A stretch of 64,000 bases of DNA from Novosphingobium resinovorum (GCF_001742225.1 NZ_CP017076.1:1203001-1267000), one strand, 5' to 3'. Shown: positions 53,519 through 63,062, counted from the stretch's first letter. Numbers and translations: made by a program. Notes: generated by a model from the letters alone, not told the origin.

Positions 53519-54550
53519 ATGGCAAAACATTGGGTCGTCGCGACGTGCGTCGCGGCAGGAGCGCTTGCGCCCGCTTATCTCGCAGCCCGTCCCGCCTCCG
53601 GCACCGGTTACGAACTGGCCGGGCATATCGCCGGTCCTGACGGCGGCTGGGACTATGCGACGGTCGATCCGACCACCGGGACGCTCTATGTTGCGCACGG
53701 CGATGCGATCACCACCGTCGATCTGGCTTCGCGCGCGGTCAACCCGGTGCTGGCGCCGGCCCATCACGCCCATCAGGTCCTGCGCATTCCTGGCAAGACG
53801 GAACTGTTCGAAACCGACGGTGATACCGGCACCACCCGCTTCGTCGATATCGCCACGGGCAAGGTGAATGCCGAAGTCGCCACCGGCAAGAAGCCGGACG
53901 GCGGCTTCTACGACAAGGCCACCGACCAGGTGGTGGTCATGAACGCGGCCGACGGCACCGTATCGCTCATCGATCCGGCCTCGCACAAGGTGACCGGCAT
54001 CATCGAGGTCGGCGGCGGCCTGGAGTTCGGCGTGCCCGACGGCAAGGGCGGCGCCTACGTCAATGTCGAGGATCGCAACGTCGTGGTCGCGATCGACCTC
54101 AAGGCGCGCAAGGTCGTGAAGACCATCGCGCTGACCGGATGCGAGGGGCCGACCGGTCTTGCTCTCGTCGGCGGCGGCACGCGCCTCATCAGCGCCTGCG
54201 CCAACGACGTCGCGGTCGTAACCGACCCCAAGGCCGGGAAAGTCGTCGCCACGCTGGCGATCGGCGCGGACCCCGATGCCGTGATCGTCGACGAAGCCCG
54301 CCACCGCGCCTTCATCCCGAACGGCGGCAGCGGCACCCTTTCGGTGCTCGACATCGCGAAGCCTGCCGCCATCCGCGTGATCGGCACGGTGAAGACGCAG
54401 ATCGGCGCCAAGACCGGCGCAGTCGATCCGCGCGACGGCCGCGTCTACCTGCCCACCGCCACGCTCGCCCGCCCCGAACCGGGCGCCAAGCGCGGCAAGC
54501 CCGTACCCGGCACCTTCAAGGTGCTGGTCGTCGCGCCCACCGCGTCCTGA
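53519..54550 (+). CDS. exported YncE/YVTN beta-propeller protein
   Basis: 343 aa, signal peptide to about LAARPASG (residue 28). Then a seven-blade-type repeat propeller: recurring GTLYVAHGDAITTVDL, GTVSLIDPASHKVTG, AYVNVEDRNVVVAIDLKARKVV and GTLSVLDIAKPAAIRVIG units. AGGGA precedes the ATG. YncE-like propellers are periplasmic scaffolds or binding proteins with poorly known ligands. First gene of an operon with a class A acid phosphatase (23 bases later) and a TBDR, so a phosphate- or phosphoester-related role is likely by association. Confidence 0.85.
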   Translation: MAKHWVVATCVAAGALAPAYLAARPASGTGYELAGHIAGPDGGWDYATVDPTTGTLYVAHGDAITTVDLASRAVNPVLAPAHHAHQVLRIPGKTELFETDGDTGTTRFVDIATGKVNAEVATGKKPDGGFYDKATDQVVVMNAADGTVSLIDPASHKVTGIIEVGGGLEFGVPDGKGGAYVNVEDRNVVVAIDLKARKVVKTIALTGCEGPTGLALVGGGTRLISACANDVAVVTDPKAGKVVATLAIGADPDAVIVDEARHRAFIPNGGSGTLSVLDIAKPAAIRVIGTVKTQIGAKTGAVDPRDGRVYLPTATLARPEPGAKRGKPVPGTFKVLVVAPTAS

Positions 54551-54573
54551 CCGACAGATCCGGAGACATTCCC

Positions 54574-55296
54574 ATGACCCGTTTGCTTTCGACCACCGCC
54601 ATCGCGGTTCTTGCCTGCCTCGCGCTGCCCGGCGCGGTATCGGCGCAGGCCCCCGCTGCCGCCCGGCAGTTCCAGGTCATCAAGCCCGGCACGCTCTCCG
54701 TCGCGGCCCAGCTTCCGGCGCCGCCCGCCCGCGGCTCTCAGGAAGAGAAGCTGGAGCTTCAGTATCTCCACGCGCTTGTCGCATCGACGTCCGCAGCGCG
54801 CATGGAGCAGGCCCGCGCGGACGATGCGCACGAGGACCCTTCGATCTTCGACGATGTGGTGGGCACCAGCCTGAAGAACCTCCCGGCAACCTGGGCGCTT
54901 CTCGAGACGGTGCAGAACGAGATCGAGGTCGCGGCTGACGATGCCAAGGAGCACTTCGCCCGCACCCGCCCCTGGGGCGTCGACCCGACCCTGCCGAACT
55001 GCGACGCGGGCAAGGGCAAGAAGCCGACCCGCAGCTATCCCAGCGGCCATTCGCTGCTCGGCTATTCGAGCGGCCTCGTGCTGGCACAGCTGATGCCGGG
55101 CAAGGCGCCGGCGATCCTCGCCAAGGCCCGTGACTATGCACTCAGCCGCGAGATTTGCGGCGTCCATTTCCCGAGCGACACCGAAGCGAGCCACGTGCTC
55201 GGCTCGATCGTCGCCGAGCGCGTGCTCGACACTCCGGCCATCGCGGCAAAGGCCTCGGCCGCCCGCGCGGAACTGGCCGCTTTCGACAAGAACTGA
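54574..55296 (+). CDS. class A non-specific acid phosphatase (PAP2 superfamily)
   Basis: Periplasmic or secreted phosphomonoesterase, 240 aa, signal peptide ending AVSAQ (about 25). The full PAP2/NSAP catalytic signature is present: Lys125-X6-Arg132-Pro133, PSGH at 156-159, and Ser191-Arg192-X5-His198-X3-Asp202 in SREICGVHFPSD. The SREICGVHxxSD block is the class A (PhoN-like) hallmark. It would release inorganic phosphate from a broad set of organic esters outside the inner membrane. Shine-Dalgarno CGGAGA. Between the YncE-like gene and a TBDR gene 28 bases downstream. Confidence 0.93.
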   Translation: MTRLLSTTAIAVLACLALPGAVSAQAPAAARQFQVIKPGTLSVAAQLPAPPARGSQEEKLELQYLHALVASTSAARMEQARADDAHEDPSIFDDVVGTSLKNLPATWALLETVQNEIEVAADDAKEHFARTRPWGVDPTLPNCDAGKGKKPTRSYPSGHSLLGYSSGLVLAQLMPGKAPAILAKARDYALSREICGVHFPSDTEASHVLGSIVAERVLDTPAIAAKASAARAELAAFDKN

Positions 55297-55324
55297 ACCG
55301 AATTTCTTTCATAGGGGCGACACC

Positions 55325-57655
55325 ATGAAGAATGCCATCAAGTATACCCTGCTTGCGGGGGCGACGGCGCTCGCCTTCGCTTCGGCTCCGGCTTTCGCCA
55401 GCGATGCCGATGCGGATCCCTCCAGCACCCGCCAGTCCCGGGGCCAGGCCAACGACGCCAACGCCCTGACCACCTCGGACATCATCGTCACCGGCACGCA
55501 CGAGACGGAGCAGGCCCCGTCGATCGCCTCGCTCGCGACGACCCAGCCGCAGGCAGCCGTTTCGCAGACCTATATCGACAAGGCCGCGCCGCTGACGGCG
55601 GACTTTTACCAGTTGGCCTCGCTGACGCCGGGTGTGACGCTGACCGGCGCCAACAACGGCATCGGCCTTGGCGAATCCAAGATGTCGATCCGCGGCTTCA
55701 AGGACGGCGAATACAACGTCACGTATGACAGTATTCCCTTCGGCGACACCAACAACCCGACGCACCACAGCACGGCCTTCTTCCCCTCGAACACGATCGA
55801 GACGGTCGTGGTCGATCGTGGCCCCGGCAACGCCAGCCAGCTGGGTCAGGCGACCTACGGCGGCAACGTCAACATGTACTCCAAGGCCGTGGCCGACGAC
55901 TTCGGCGTTCGTGCCGACGCCACGGTGGGCAGTTTCGAGACCTATGTGGGCCGCCTCGCGGTGCAGACCGGCGCGATCGATGCGCTGGGTGGCGCCAAGT
56001 TCGTGGTCTCGGGCCAGGTGATGGATTCGCAGGGCGCACTGACATACAGCCCCACCCATTCCAAGAACATCTTCGTCAAGGGCGTGATCCCGATCGGCAC
56101 CGCCAACACGCTGACGGTGCTGTCCACCTACAACGCCAATGTCTATTACGAATCCGACACCGGCTTCGGCACTTGCGGCACCGGCGCTAACAGCGGCGAC
56201 ATCACCGGCGAGAACTGCACGGTGGGCGGCATAGCCGATTTCGGCAAGCGCTACGGCAACACCAACGATCCATCGGTGACCAGCAAGTACGCGCAGAACT
56301 ACTGGGGCTACAACCGCACCAGCAAGCAGACCGACTTCGAGATTGTCCGCCTGCAGAGCGACCTCGGCTCGGGCCTGACGCTCGACAACCGCGTCTACAT
56401 GTATGGCTATACCAACCACACCAGTTCCGGCAACGACGGCACCGGCAACTCGGCCAACGTGGTGGTGCTGACGCCGGGCGGCAGCAAGACCGCCGGCGTT
56501 CCGGGCTACGACAAGCAGAACAAGTACCGCACGATCGGTTACATCGGCGAGGCGGACTACGAATTCGAGCACGGCCGCCTGCGCGTCGGCGGCTGGTATG
56601 AGCATTCGGCCAGCGATCGCCATCTGATCAACTACGACCTGTCGACGGGCAAGCCGAACTACATCGTCGGCAAGTCCAACATCGACTACATCCAGCATTC
56701 GGGATGGGACCAGTTCCAGCTTTTCGGTGAACTGGAATATCGTCCGATCGAGGGCCTCTCGATCACGCCGGGCGTCAAGTACGTGCACTTCACCAGGCAG
56801 ATCGATGCGGAGGTGAACCAGAAGACCCACGCTCCGCTGAATGCCAAGGCCACCTGGACCGACGTGCTGCCTTTCCTGACCGCGAATTACCAGATCCGCT
56901 CGGACTGGACGGTCTATGCGCAGTACGCCAAGGGTATGTACGTGCCTGACTTGTCGAGTTTCTACTCGACGTCGTCTTCGCTCGGCAGTTCGCTTTCTGC
57001 GCTCCAGCCGCAGCGCAGCACCAACTACCAGATCGGCACCGTCTATCACGGCCGCCGCTTCGCGATCGACGTCGATGCCTACAAGATCGACGTCAACAAC
57101 AAGATCGCCTCGCCGACCGTCGCCGGATCGGACTCCTCGCTGCTGGTGAACATCGGCAAGGTCAAGTACAAGGGCGTCGAAGGCCAGATCAGCGTGTTCC
57201 CGGTGACCGGCCTGACGCTGTTCGCCAATGCCTCGTACAATAAGGCCGAAAGCGGCACGACCGGCACGCAGATCGCCAAGACGCCGTACACCACCGAAAC
57301 GCTCGGTGTGTTCTACGATCACGACGGTTTCTTCGCATCCTATACGCACAAGTTCACGGGCGCGCAGTATGCGACCGAAGCTGATACCAACGCCTCGTTC
57401 CGCCTCTATCGCTTGGCTGCGTACAATGTCGGGTCGCTGGCAGTGGGTTACGACTTCGGCAAGTACCGCGTGAGCCTCAACGTCTACAACCTGTTCGATG
57501 ACGACCACGTGATCGAGGTCAAGAACAGCAGCAAGGGCGCGCCGACGACCGCTGGTCTCAACGGCAAGTCCGTGCAGTCGGGCTACGGCCCCAACGACCA
57601 GCTGCGCTTCAACCCGCCGCGCAGCATCCAGGGCACACTCTCGGTCAAGTTCTGA
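55325..57655 (+). CDS. TonB-dependent receptor in acid phosphatase operon
   Basis: 776 aa outer-membrane receptor, signal peptide 1-25 (ends AFA). TonB-box-like SDIIVTG near 51-57; plug with LASLTPGVTLTGANNGIGLGESKMSIRGFKDG, PGNASQLGQATYGGNVN; long barrel ending GTLSVKF. A pair of Cys residues (GFGTCGTG, ENCTVGG) lies in an extracellular loop and could form a disulfide. No STN domain. Its operon partners are a propeller and an acid phosphatase, so a phosphorylated substrate (organic phosphate or a phosphate chelate) is plausible, but not demonstrated by sequence. Confidence 0.9.
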   Translation: MKNAIKYTLLAGATALAFASAPAFASDADADPSSTRQSRGQANDANALTTSDIIVTGTHETEQAPSIASLATTQPQAAVSQTYIDKAAPLTADFYQLASLTPGVTLTGANNGIGLGESKMSIRGFKDGEYNVTYDSIPFGDTNNPTHHSTAFFPSNTIETVVVDRGPGNASQLGQATYGGNVNMYSKAVADDFGVRADATVGSFETYVGRLAVQTGAIDALGGAKFVVSGQVMDSQGALTYSPTHSKNIFVKGVIPIGTANTLTVLSTYNANVYYESDTGFGTCGTGANSGDITGENCTVGGIADFGKRYGNTNDPSVTSKYAQNYWGYNRTSKQTDFEIVRLQSDLGSGLTLDNRVYMYGYTNHTSSGNDGTGNSANVVVLTPGGSKTAGVPGYDKQNKYRTIGYIGEADYEFEHGRLRVGGWYEHSASDRHLINYDLSTGKPNYIVGKSNIDYIQHSGWDQFQLFGELEYRPIEGLSITPGVKYVHFTRQIDAEVNQKTHAPLNAKATWTDVLPFLTANYQIRSDWTVYAQYAKGMYVPDLSSFYSTSSSLGSSLSALQPQRSTNYQIGTVYHGRRFAIDVDAYKIDVNNKIASPTVAGSDSSLLVNIGKVKYKGVEGQISVFPVTGLTLFANASYNKAESGTTGTQIAKTPYTTETLGVFYDHDGFFASYTHKFTGAQYATEADTNASFRLYRLAAYNVGSLAVGYDFGKYRVSLNVYNLFDDDHVIEVKNSSKGAPTTAGLNGKSVQSGYGPNDQLRFNPPRSIQGTLSVKF

Positions 57656-57663
57656 GGCGATGG

Positions 57664-57689
57664 CCCGTCAGGTGGGAGCACCTGACGGG
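57664..57689 (+). terminator. hairpin after the phosphatase-TBDR operon
   Basis: Perfect 11-bp stem (CCCGTCAGGTG with CACCTGACGGG) and GGAG loop, 9 bases after the TBDR stop. No T-run. Sits between convergent genes, so it may end both transcripts with Rho or protect mRNA 3' ends. Confidence 0.55.
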
Positions 57690-57708
57690 GCTGAACCGCG
57701 ACTTGCTT

Positions 57709-59316
57709 CTACCCCGCCGAGTGGATCGGGGAGTCACGCGTCAGCTCCACCGTCCTGGTGATACGAATGCGATCGAGGAAATGTCGGTCGTGGCTGACCA
57801 CGATCAACGCACCGTCGTAGGCGAGCAGACCGGCCTCGATCGCGGCGATGGCATCGATGTCGAGATGGTTGGTCGGCTCGTCGAGGATGAGCAGCGGCGG
57901 CGGGACGGGATTGCCGAGGACACAGGCCAGCCCGGCCCGCAGCATCTGGCCTCCGCTCAGGGCGTGGACGGCCTGGTCGGCGCTTGCCGCCCGGAAGCCG
58001 AAACGGGCAAGCGCGGCGCGGCAGGCATTGTCGTCGAGCCCCGGATTCAGCCGCATGAAGTTCTCGGCGATGGTGCTCTCTCGCTGCAGGACGCTGACCT
58101 GCTGGTCGAGCAGTCTGCCCGGAACATGCCGTTCCACGCGTCCCGACGATACCGCGAGTTCGCCGAGGATGACCCGCAGCAAAGTCGATTTTCCGCTGCC
58201 GTTGGCCCCGGTGACGGCGACCCGTTCGGGACCGGTAATGCGCAGCGACACATCGCGCAGCACCGGTGCGCCATCGCCGTAACCCGCCGAGACGTGGTCG
58301 AGCGTCAGCACCTCGCGCGATGGATTGAGGCCGGTCGGTGCGACCTGGACGGACAAGGGCTGCAGTACCTCGATCCGAGCCTTGGCGCGTTCGACCGAGA
58401 GGTCCGCCTCGCCGCGCTGCCGTTCGGCGAGGCGCCGGTTTTCCGCGCCGCTGTTCTCGGCCCGCTCGCGGCGGGCGCCGAGCAGGATGCGCGGCATCCC
58501 GCCGCGTTCGGCCTGTCGGTTGCCCGCGGCATCGCGCCGTTGCTGGCGTTCGGCGGTCACTTGTGCCTTGCGGGCCACGCTCGTCCGATGGCGCTGCGCC
58601 GCCGCCAGATCATGCTCGGCGGTAGCGAGTTCGACGGCCTTGCGTGCGCTGTAATCGCTCCAGTTGCCGCCGTACCGCGTCGCGCCCAGCGAAGTCAGTT
58701 CGACGATCGCGTCCATGGTATCGAGGAGTTCGCGGTCATGGCTGACGACGATAGCGCCCGCACGCCAGTTCGCCAGCATATCGACGACGGCGGCTCTGCC
58801 CCCGGCGTCGAGGTTGTTCGTCGGCTCGTCGAGCAGCAGGAAATCAGGTTCGGCGAAAACCAGCCCGGCCAGTGCCGCGCGTGTCCTCTGCCCGCCTGAC
58901 AGGCTGGCGAGCGGCGTATCGAGAGGCAGATGCAGTCCCAGTCCGGCGAGCGCATCGGCCGCGCGGGCTTCCAGCGTCCAGTCGGCATCGCTCAGTTCGT
59001 CCATCGTCGCGATGCCGGCCTCGGCCCTGCGAAGGACCGCGAGCGCAGCGGCGGCACCGAGAACGTCGGCGACGGTTTCACCCGGCGCGGTCTGCACGGT
59101 CTGCCGCAACAGCCCCACCGTGCCATGGATGCGGACGCCTCCCCTGGAGGGGGACACGCCGCCGGCGATGATACCCAGCAACGTCGATTTGCCGATGCCG
59201 TTGCGTCCGATCAGCCCGGCGCGTTCCGAGCTGAAATCGAGCGTCAGGTCATCGAGAACGCGTCGGCCGTCAGGCGCGGACCAGGCGAGATGGGAAACGG
59301 AAATTGAGGCAGGCAT
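57709..59316 (-). CDS. ABC-F family ATPase
   Basis: 535 aa soluble protein with two ABC ATPase cassettes and no membrane domain, the ABC-F layout (ribosome-associated translation factors or antibiotic-resistance factors). First site: Walker A GRNGIGKST (about 37-45), LSGGQRTRAALA, LLLDEPTNNLD. Second: GANGSGKST, LSGGQMLRAGLA, LLILDEPTNHLD. Between them a basic linker (about 230-315) rich in Arg, Gln and Glu. ATG 59316 gives MPASISVSHLAWS; upstream GTG 59322 and TTG 59340 are alternatives. Monocistronic. Whether it confers resistance or is a housekeeping factor is unclear. Confidence 0.9.
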   Translation of the reverse strand: MPASISVSHLAWSAPDGRRVLDDLTLDFSSERAGLIGRNGIGKSTLLGIIAGGVSPSRGGVRIHGTVGLLRQTVQTAPGETVADVLGAAAALAVLRRAEAGIATMDELSDADWTLEARAADALAGLGLHLPLDTPLASLSGGQRTRAALAGLVFAEPDFLLLDEPTNNLDAGGRAAVVDMLANWRAGAIVVSHDRELLDTMDAIVELTSLGATRYGGNWSDYSARKAVELATAEHDLAAAQRHRTSVARKAQVTAERQQRRDAAGNRQAERGGMPRILLGARRERAENSGAENRRLAERQRGEADLSVERAKARIEVLQPLSVQVAPTGLNPSREVLTLDHVSAGYGDGAPVLRDVSLRITGPERVAVTGANGSGKSTLLRVILGELAVSSGRVERHVPGRLLDQQVSVLQRESTIAENFMRLNPGLDDNACRAALARFGFRAASADQAVHALSGGQMLRAGLACVLGNPVPPPLLILDEPTNHLDIDAIAAIEAGLLAYDGALIVVSHDRHFLDRIRITRTVELTRDSPIHSAG

Positions 59317-59508
59317 GAACACGGGTTTCCTTGGCGGCAAGGCAGGTAGGCGATGCGGTCAGGGAAAGGTTCAAGGTTGCGCACTCCGTATTGGCTGGAG
59401 CAGGAGATAGCCATTGTTTGCCGAGACTGCAATCCTGAGGATAGACGACGTATCGTCCGCCCATGGCCGCCGATCATCGACGCTCTTGATCCAAGGTTCG
59501 CCAACCCG

Positions 59509-60705
59509 TCATGCGCCCAGTGCATGCACGCGGCAGTGTTCGAGATAGCCCCTCTCATGCCGTCCGGCGAGATCGACGACCGTGCGCCACAGCCATGACG
59601 GCGCGTCGAGGCCTCCCGACCGGCCGCGCTGCAACGTTCGCGCCCAGGAACGTCGGGTCGCCGGGTCCATCTGCCGCGCATGGGCCTTGCCGACGACCCA
59701 GGCCAGATAGCGTGCGGATTTGAGCGCTTCCGCGCGGGAGAACTGCTCGACCTCGATCTTGAGGTCCTGCGGCATGAGTTCGCGCACGAACAGCGAATGT
59801 CCGTGCAGCCGGGCCGTCGCCATACGGCCGCCGAGATAGGGCGACAAGGCGCGCGCAGCGGCAAGGACGCGCTCGGCAGGGTCTTGCGGCATTTGCGCGT
59901 CTTCGGCGGCGGGGGCGATCGGTTCGATCGCTTCCTTGATATCGACGAGGGCGTGGTCCGTCCCGCGTTCCCCGTCGAGGGCGACGATGGCCGCATAGCG
60001 CATCAGGCCCAGCGAACTGCAGCCCTTCATCCAGTATGCCGCATCGACCATGACGGGGCGCCGTTCCTCGCCTTTGCTATCGAGCGACAGGATCATGCGG
60101 CTTACCGGCCGGTGGGTCACGATTTCGCGAAGGCCGGTCGCCTCTTCTTCGCTCAAAGGCCAGAAGCGGCGACCCAGGGGAATCCGGGGCTCTACATCGT
60201 CGAGCCGTTCCTTCGCCAGGTGCCGCCATTTCCGGCCGACGGCGCGGCGACGGACCACACGCACGATGTCCGGTTCGCCATCGCCGTCTTCTTCGCCGTT
60301 CTCGGGTCCGACGAAGGCCTGTTCGTAGCCGTCCACCATCTCTTCCATCATGCGCGCCGTGACGACGCCCGGCAGGTCCGATCCACGGGCCGCCGTGGCG
60401 AGCGATAGCCCCAGCCTGATGAGGTCGTGGGCGGGATTGCCGATGACCGCCTGGTCGAGGTCGCGGATCTGGATCGCCACTTTGCCGCCGCCGTTGGAGA
60501 TCGGCCCAAGATTGCCGAGATGGCAATCGCCGCAGATCCAGACCGCAGGACCTTCCGGGACGATGCGGTCGCCGCCCTCCTCGGTAAGCCAGCGGTAGAA
60601 CAGCAGCGTATTGCCCCGGACATAGGCATGGGCGGACCGTGCCATCTTGAGATCCCTGCGGGCATGAAGGGTGGCAAGGCGGTCTGACGGCACGATGAAT
60701 TTCAT
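59509..60705 (-). CDS. DUF2252 family protein
   Basis: 398 aa soluble protein of DUF2252, a family of unknown function with a kinase-like fold. Recognisable blocks: RGNTLLFYRWLTE, ICGDCHLGNLGPISNGGGKVAIQIRDLDQAVIGNPAHDLIRLGLSL, and a late MPQDLKIEVEQFSRAEA..YLAWVVGKAHARQM. The CGDxHxxN and later Asp residues resemble phosphotransferase catalytic loops. ATG 60705 is used; TTG 60723 is also open. Stands alone between the ABC-F gene and the AraC-family regulator gene. No function can be assigned. Confidence 0.8.
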   Translation of the reverse strand: MKFIVPSDRLATLHARRDLKMARSAHAYVRGNTLLFYRWLTEEGGDRIVPEGPAVWICGDCHLGNLGPISNGGGKVAIQIRDLDQAVIGNPAHDLIRLGLSLATAARGSDLPGVVTARMMEEMVDGYEQAFVGPENGEEDGDGEPDIVRVVRRRAVGRKWRHLAKERLDDVEPRIPLGRRFWPLSEEEATGLREIVTHRPVSRMILSLDSKGEERRPVMVDAAYWMKGCSSLGLMRYAAIVALDGERGTDHALVDIKEAIEPIAPAAEDAQMPQDPAERVLAAARALSPYLGGRMATARLHGHSLFVRELMPQDLKIEVEQFSRAEALKSARYLAWVVGKAHARQMDPATRRSWARTLQRGRSGGLDAPSWLWRTVVDLAGRHERGYLEHCRVHALGA

Positions 60706-60830
60706 GACGTCACGAACGAGCAATGATTACGCGTGTTCCGGCGCCGGTGCGCGATTGCCGGATCGACGCTGCCGCCGGGCCGGGGCGGGATGCCGGAAAT
60801 TGCGCCTCGACCAGAGGCAGCTTGCCGCTT

Positions 60831-61724
60831 TCAGCCCTGCATCCGCCGGTTCCGGTAGCAGGATGGAGTCTCGCCGCAGAACTTGAGGAAGGCACGGTTG
60901 AAGCTGCTCTGGCTGCCGAAGCCAAGTAGTTCCGCGATCACGTTCATCGGCGCATCGGACTGCGAGAGCATCTGCTGCGCGCGCTCCAGCCGGGTCTTGA
61001 GCACGAACTGGTGCGGCGTCATGTTGGTCGCCTTGCGGAACACGCGGCACAAGTGCGACGGCGTGATGCCGGCGTCGGCGGCCATCTTCTCCAAGCTGTG
61101 CTCCGCCTCGGGATGGCGGCGGATGGTGTCCATCATGTGGTGGATGCGGTAGGAGGAGAACGCCGAGACCGGGAAATCGGACGCCGTCGTGCGCGCCGGG
61201 CCGCGCAGCATGTGCGCCTTCAGCGCGTCGATCAGCGAGGCGACGTAGATGTCGCGGGCGCCCGATTCCGGTTCGTAAAGCTCTGCCAGGATCTGTCGCG
61301 AGAGGGCTGAGCCGAGCGGGTCGTTGAAGGCGAAGCGCATGCGCGAGAACTGGTCGAGCACCGAGGCCGAGCGCAATTCGTCAGAATCGATGCTGAGGGT
61401 GATGACGTCCAGTTCGCCGTCGACCAGCCAGCGCGTCTGCATCGTCGCGGGCACGATGGTCGCCGCGCCGGGGTAGGCGGCGTCGTCGCTCCAGCCGTCG
61501 CGGTCCCAGGTGCGCACGTTGGCCTTGCCCGCAAGCTGCACCACGAACAGCGGGTCGGGCAGGCCGGGCAGGGCGTAGCTGCCCACGAACTGGCGCCAGC
61601 GGCTGAAACGCCAGCGCCCGTCGCTCGATTCCAGGCTGACCTCGGGGCCGCGCCGCAGGGTGTCGGCAATGATCGCCTCGCCGTGCCATGTGCTGGGCGA
61701 GGCGATGTCGCATGCGGCGATCAT
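60831..61724 (-). CDS. AraC-family transcriptional regulator
   Basis: 297 aa from ATG 61724, with AGGG 9 bases upstream; a longer frame to 61883 exists but the extra part is unlike the family. An N-terminal cupin-like sensing domain (about 1-170) is followed by the C-terminal double helix-turn-helix (about 205-295): HSLEKMAADAGITPSHLCRVFRKATNMTPHQFVLKTRLERAQQML and the second HTH with IAELLGFGSQSSFNRAFLKFCGETPSCYR. It lies downstream of, and on the same strand as, the acyl-CoA dehydrogenase and ligase genes, so it may control them or be co-transcribed. Effector unknown. Confidence 0.88.
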   Translation of the reverse strand: MIAACDIASPSTWHGEAIIADTLRRGPEVSLESSDGRWRFSRWRQFVGSYALPGLPDPLFVVQLAGKANVRTWDRDGWSDDAAYPGAATIVPATMQTRWLVDGELDVITLSIDSDELRSASVLDQFSRMRFAFNDPLGSALSRQILAELYEPESGARDIYVASLIDALKAHMLRGPARTTASDFPVSAFSSYRIHHMMDTIRRHPEAEHSLEKMAADAGITPSHLCRVFRKATNMTPHQFVLKTRLERAQQMLSQSDAPMNVIAELLGFGSQSSFNRAFLKFCGETPSCYRNRRMQG

Positions 61725-61911
61725 CGCGGTGTGCCCTGCGCGGTGGCTCGCGATCGCTGCTCTGGGCAGATCGTGGCGATTGCGTCCATTGTCATCCTTT
61801 TCCCGGTCCGGCAGCCAGGGCTGCTCTTTCGATCCGGACAGGGTAACGCAAAATCCGCGCAACGCCTTGTCGAAAATGCGCATCGATTTTGACGTTTCTT
61901 GATCAGCCGGA

Positions 61912-63060
61912 CTACGGCACTCCCCGTTCGTCCAGTCCCATGCCGCGCGCGATGATCTCCAGCATGATCTCGTTCGATCCGGCGAAGATGCGGCTGATGC
62001 GCGCGTCGGTGTACATGCGGCTGATGCGGTACTCGTCCATGTAGCCCGCGCCGCCGTGGAGCTGGACCCCCAGGTCGGCGGCTTCGCCCTCCAGTTCGCT
62101 GGCCACCAGCTTGGCGGCCGCCGCGTCCTCGGGCGTCAGGCGCGCGGCATTGGCGAGGAGCACCAGCTGGTCGATCCACGCCTGCGCCGCGTCGATACGG
62201 CTGCGCAGCGCGGCAAGGCGGAAACGGTTGTGCTGGAACAGGCCGACGGGGCGTCCGAAAGCGGTGCGCGTCGCCGCGAAGTCCAGCGTCAGCGCCAGCG
62301 CGGTCTGTGCCGCCGCGATGCTGGCGATGGCCGCGACCAGACGTTCGGTAGCAAGGAAGCGCATCAGCGCGGGCAGGCCCGCCTCGGGATCGCCCAGCAC
62401 GTTGTCACCGGGCACTTGTACGTCGTTGAAGAACAACTCGGCGGTATCCTGCGCGGCGAGGCCCATCTTGCCCAGCTTCCCGCCCCGTTCGAAGCCTGCC
62501 ATGCCGCGATCGACGACGAAGAGACCGAGCGTCCTTTCCCCAGTGCGCGCGGCGACGACCACCGCGTCGGCAAGAATCCCGTTGGAGATGTAGGTCTTTG
62601 CGCCGGTCAGCCGCCAGCCGTCGCCCTCCCGGACGGCGCGGGTGCGGATCGCCCGCAAGTCGCTGCCGCCGCCCGCCTCGGTCATCGCGATGGCCAAGAT
62701 CGTCTCGCCCGAGACCACGCGCGGCATCAACCGGCCCTGCAGGGCCGGCGTGCCCAGCGCGGCGATGTAGGGGGCGACGAGATTGCTGTGCAGGTGCAGG
62801 TAGAACCCCGGTTCGCCGCCGCGCACGTTCTCCTCGATGACGATCTGGTCGAAGCGCAGGTCGGCCACGCCCGCGCCGCCGTGGGCGGGATCGGCCCAGA
62901 GGCACAGCAGCCCGGCATCTCCGGCCTTGCGGTACACCTCGCGCTCAACGATGCCTTCGCGCCGCCAGCGTTCGGCGTGGGGAGCGACTTCGGCGGCCAT
63001 GAACCGCGCGGCCGAGGCGCGGAACTGGTCGTGTTCCTCCGCGAAGATCAGGCGCTCCAT
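61912..63060 (-). CDS. acyl-CoA dehydrogenase
   Basis: Flavoenzyme of the acyl-CoA dehydrogenase family, 382 aa, catalysing alpha-beta desaturation of an acyl-CoA. Family signatures: AIAMTEAGGGSDLRAIRTRA, GAKTYISNGILADAVVV, AFGRPVGLFQHNRFRLA, and LHGGAGYMDEYRISRMYTDARISRIFAGSNEIM. The usual C-terminal catalytic Glu (YEG-type) is replaced by Ala (IFAG). Glu239 in ATERLV is at the place used by the isovaleryl/long-chain type, so it is the probable base. The gene is 2 bases after the acyl-CoA ligase gene and likely works with it in fatty or aromatic-acid catabolism. Chain specificity unknown. Confidence 0.9.
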   Translation of the reverse strand: MERLIFAEEHDQFRASAARFMAAEVAPHAERWRREGIVEREVYRKAGDAGLLCLWADPAHGGAGVADLRFDQIVIEENVRGGEPGFYLHLHSNLVAPYIAALGTPALQGRLMPRVVSGETILAIAMTEAGGGSDLRAIRTRAVREGDGWRLTGAKTYISNGILADAVVVAARTGERTLGLFVVDRGMAGFERGGKLGKMGLAAQDTAELFFNDVQVPGDNVLGDPEAGLPALMRFLATERLVAAIASIAAAQTALALTLDFAATRTAFGRPVGLFQHNRFRLAALRSRIDAAQAWIDQLVLLANAARLTPEDAAAAKLVASELEGEAADLGVQLHGGAGYMDEYRISRMYTDARISRIFAGSNEIMLEIIARGMGLDERGVP

Positions 63061-63062
63061 GA

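Noticed and set aside
55142..57508. Long open frame (788 codons) on the minus strand opposite the TBDR gene
   Set aside because: GC-rich shadow of the receptor gene; its translation is low-complexity His/Arg/Val-rich with no recognisable domain, and the plus strand carries a clear receptor.
61790..61850. Nested inverted repeats upstream of the AraC gene
   Set aside because: May lie in coding sequence if the longer AraC frame is used, and no T-run follows; could be chance in GC-rich DNA.
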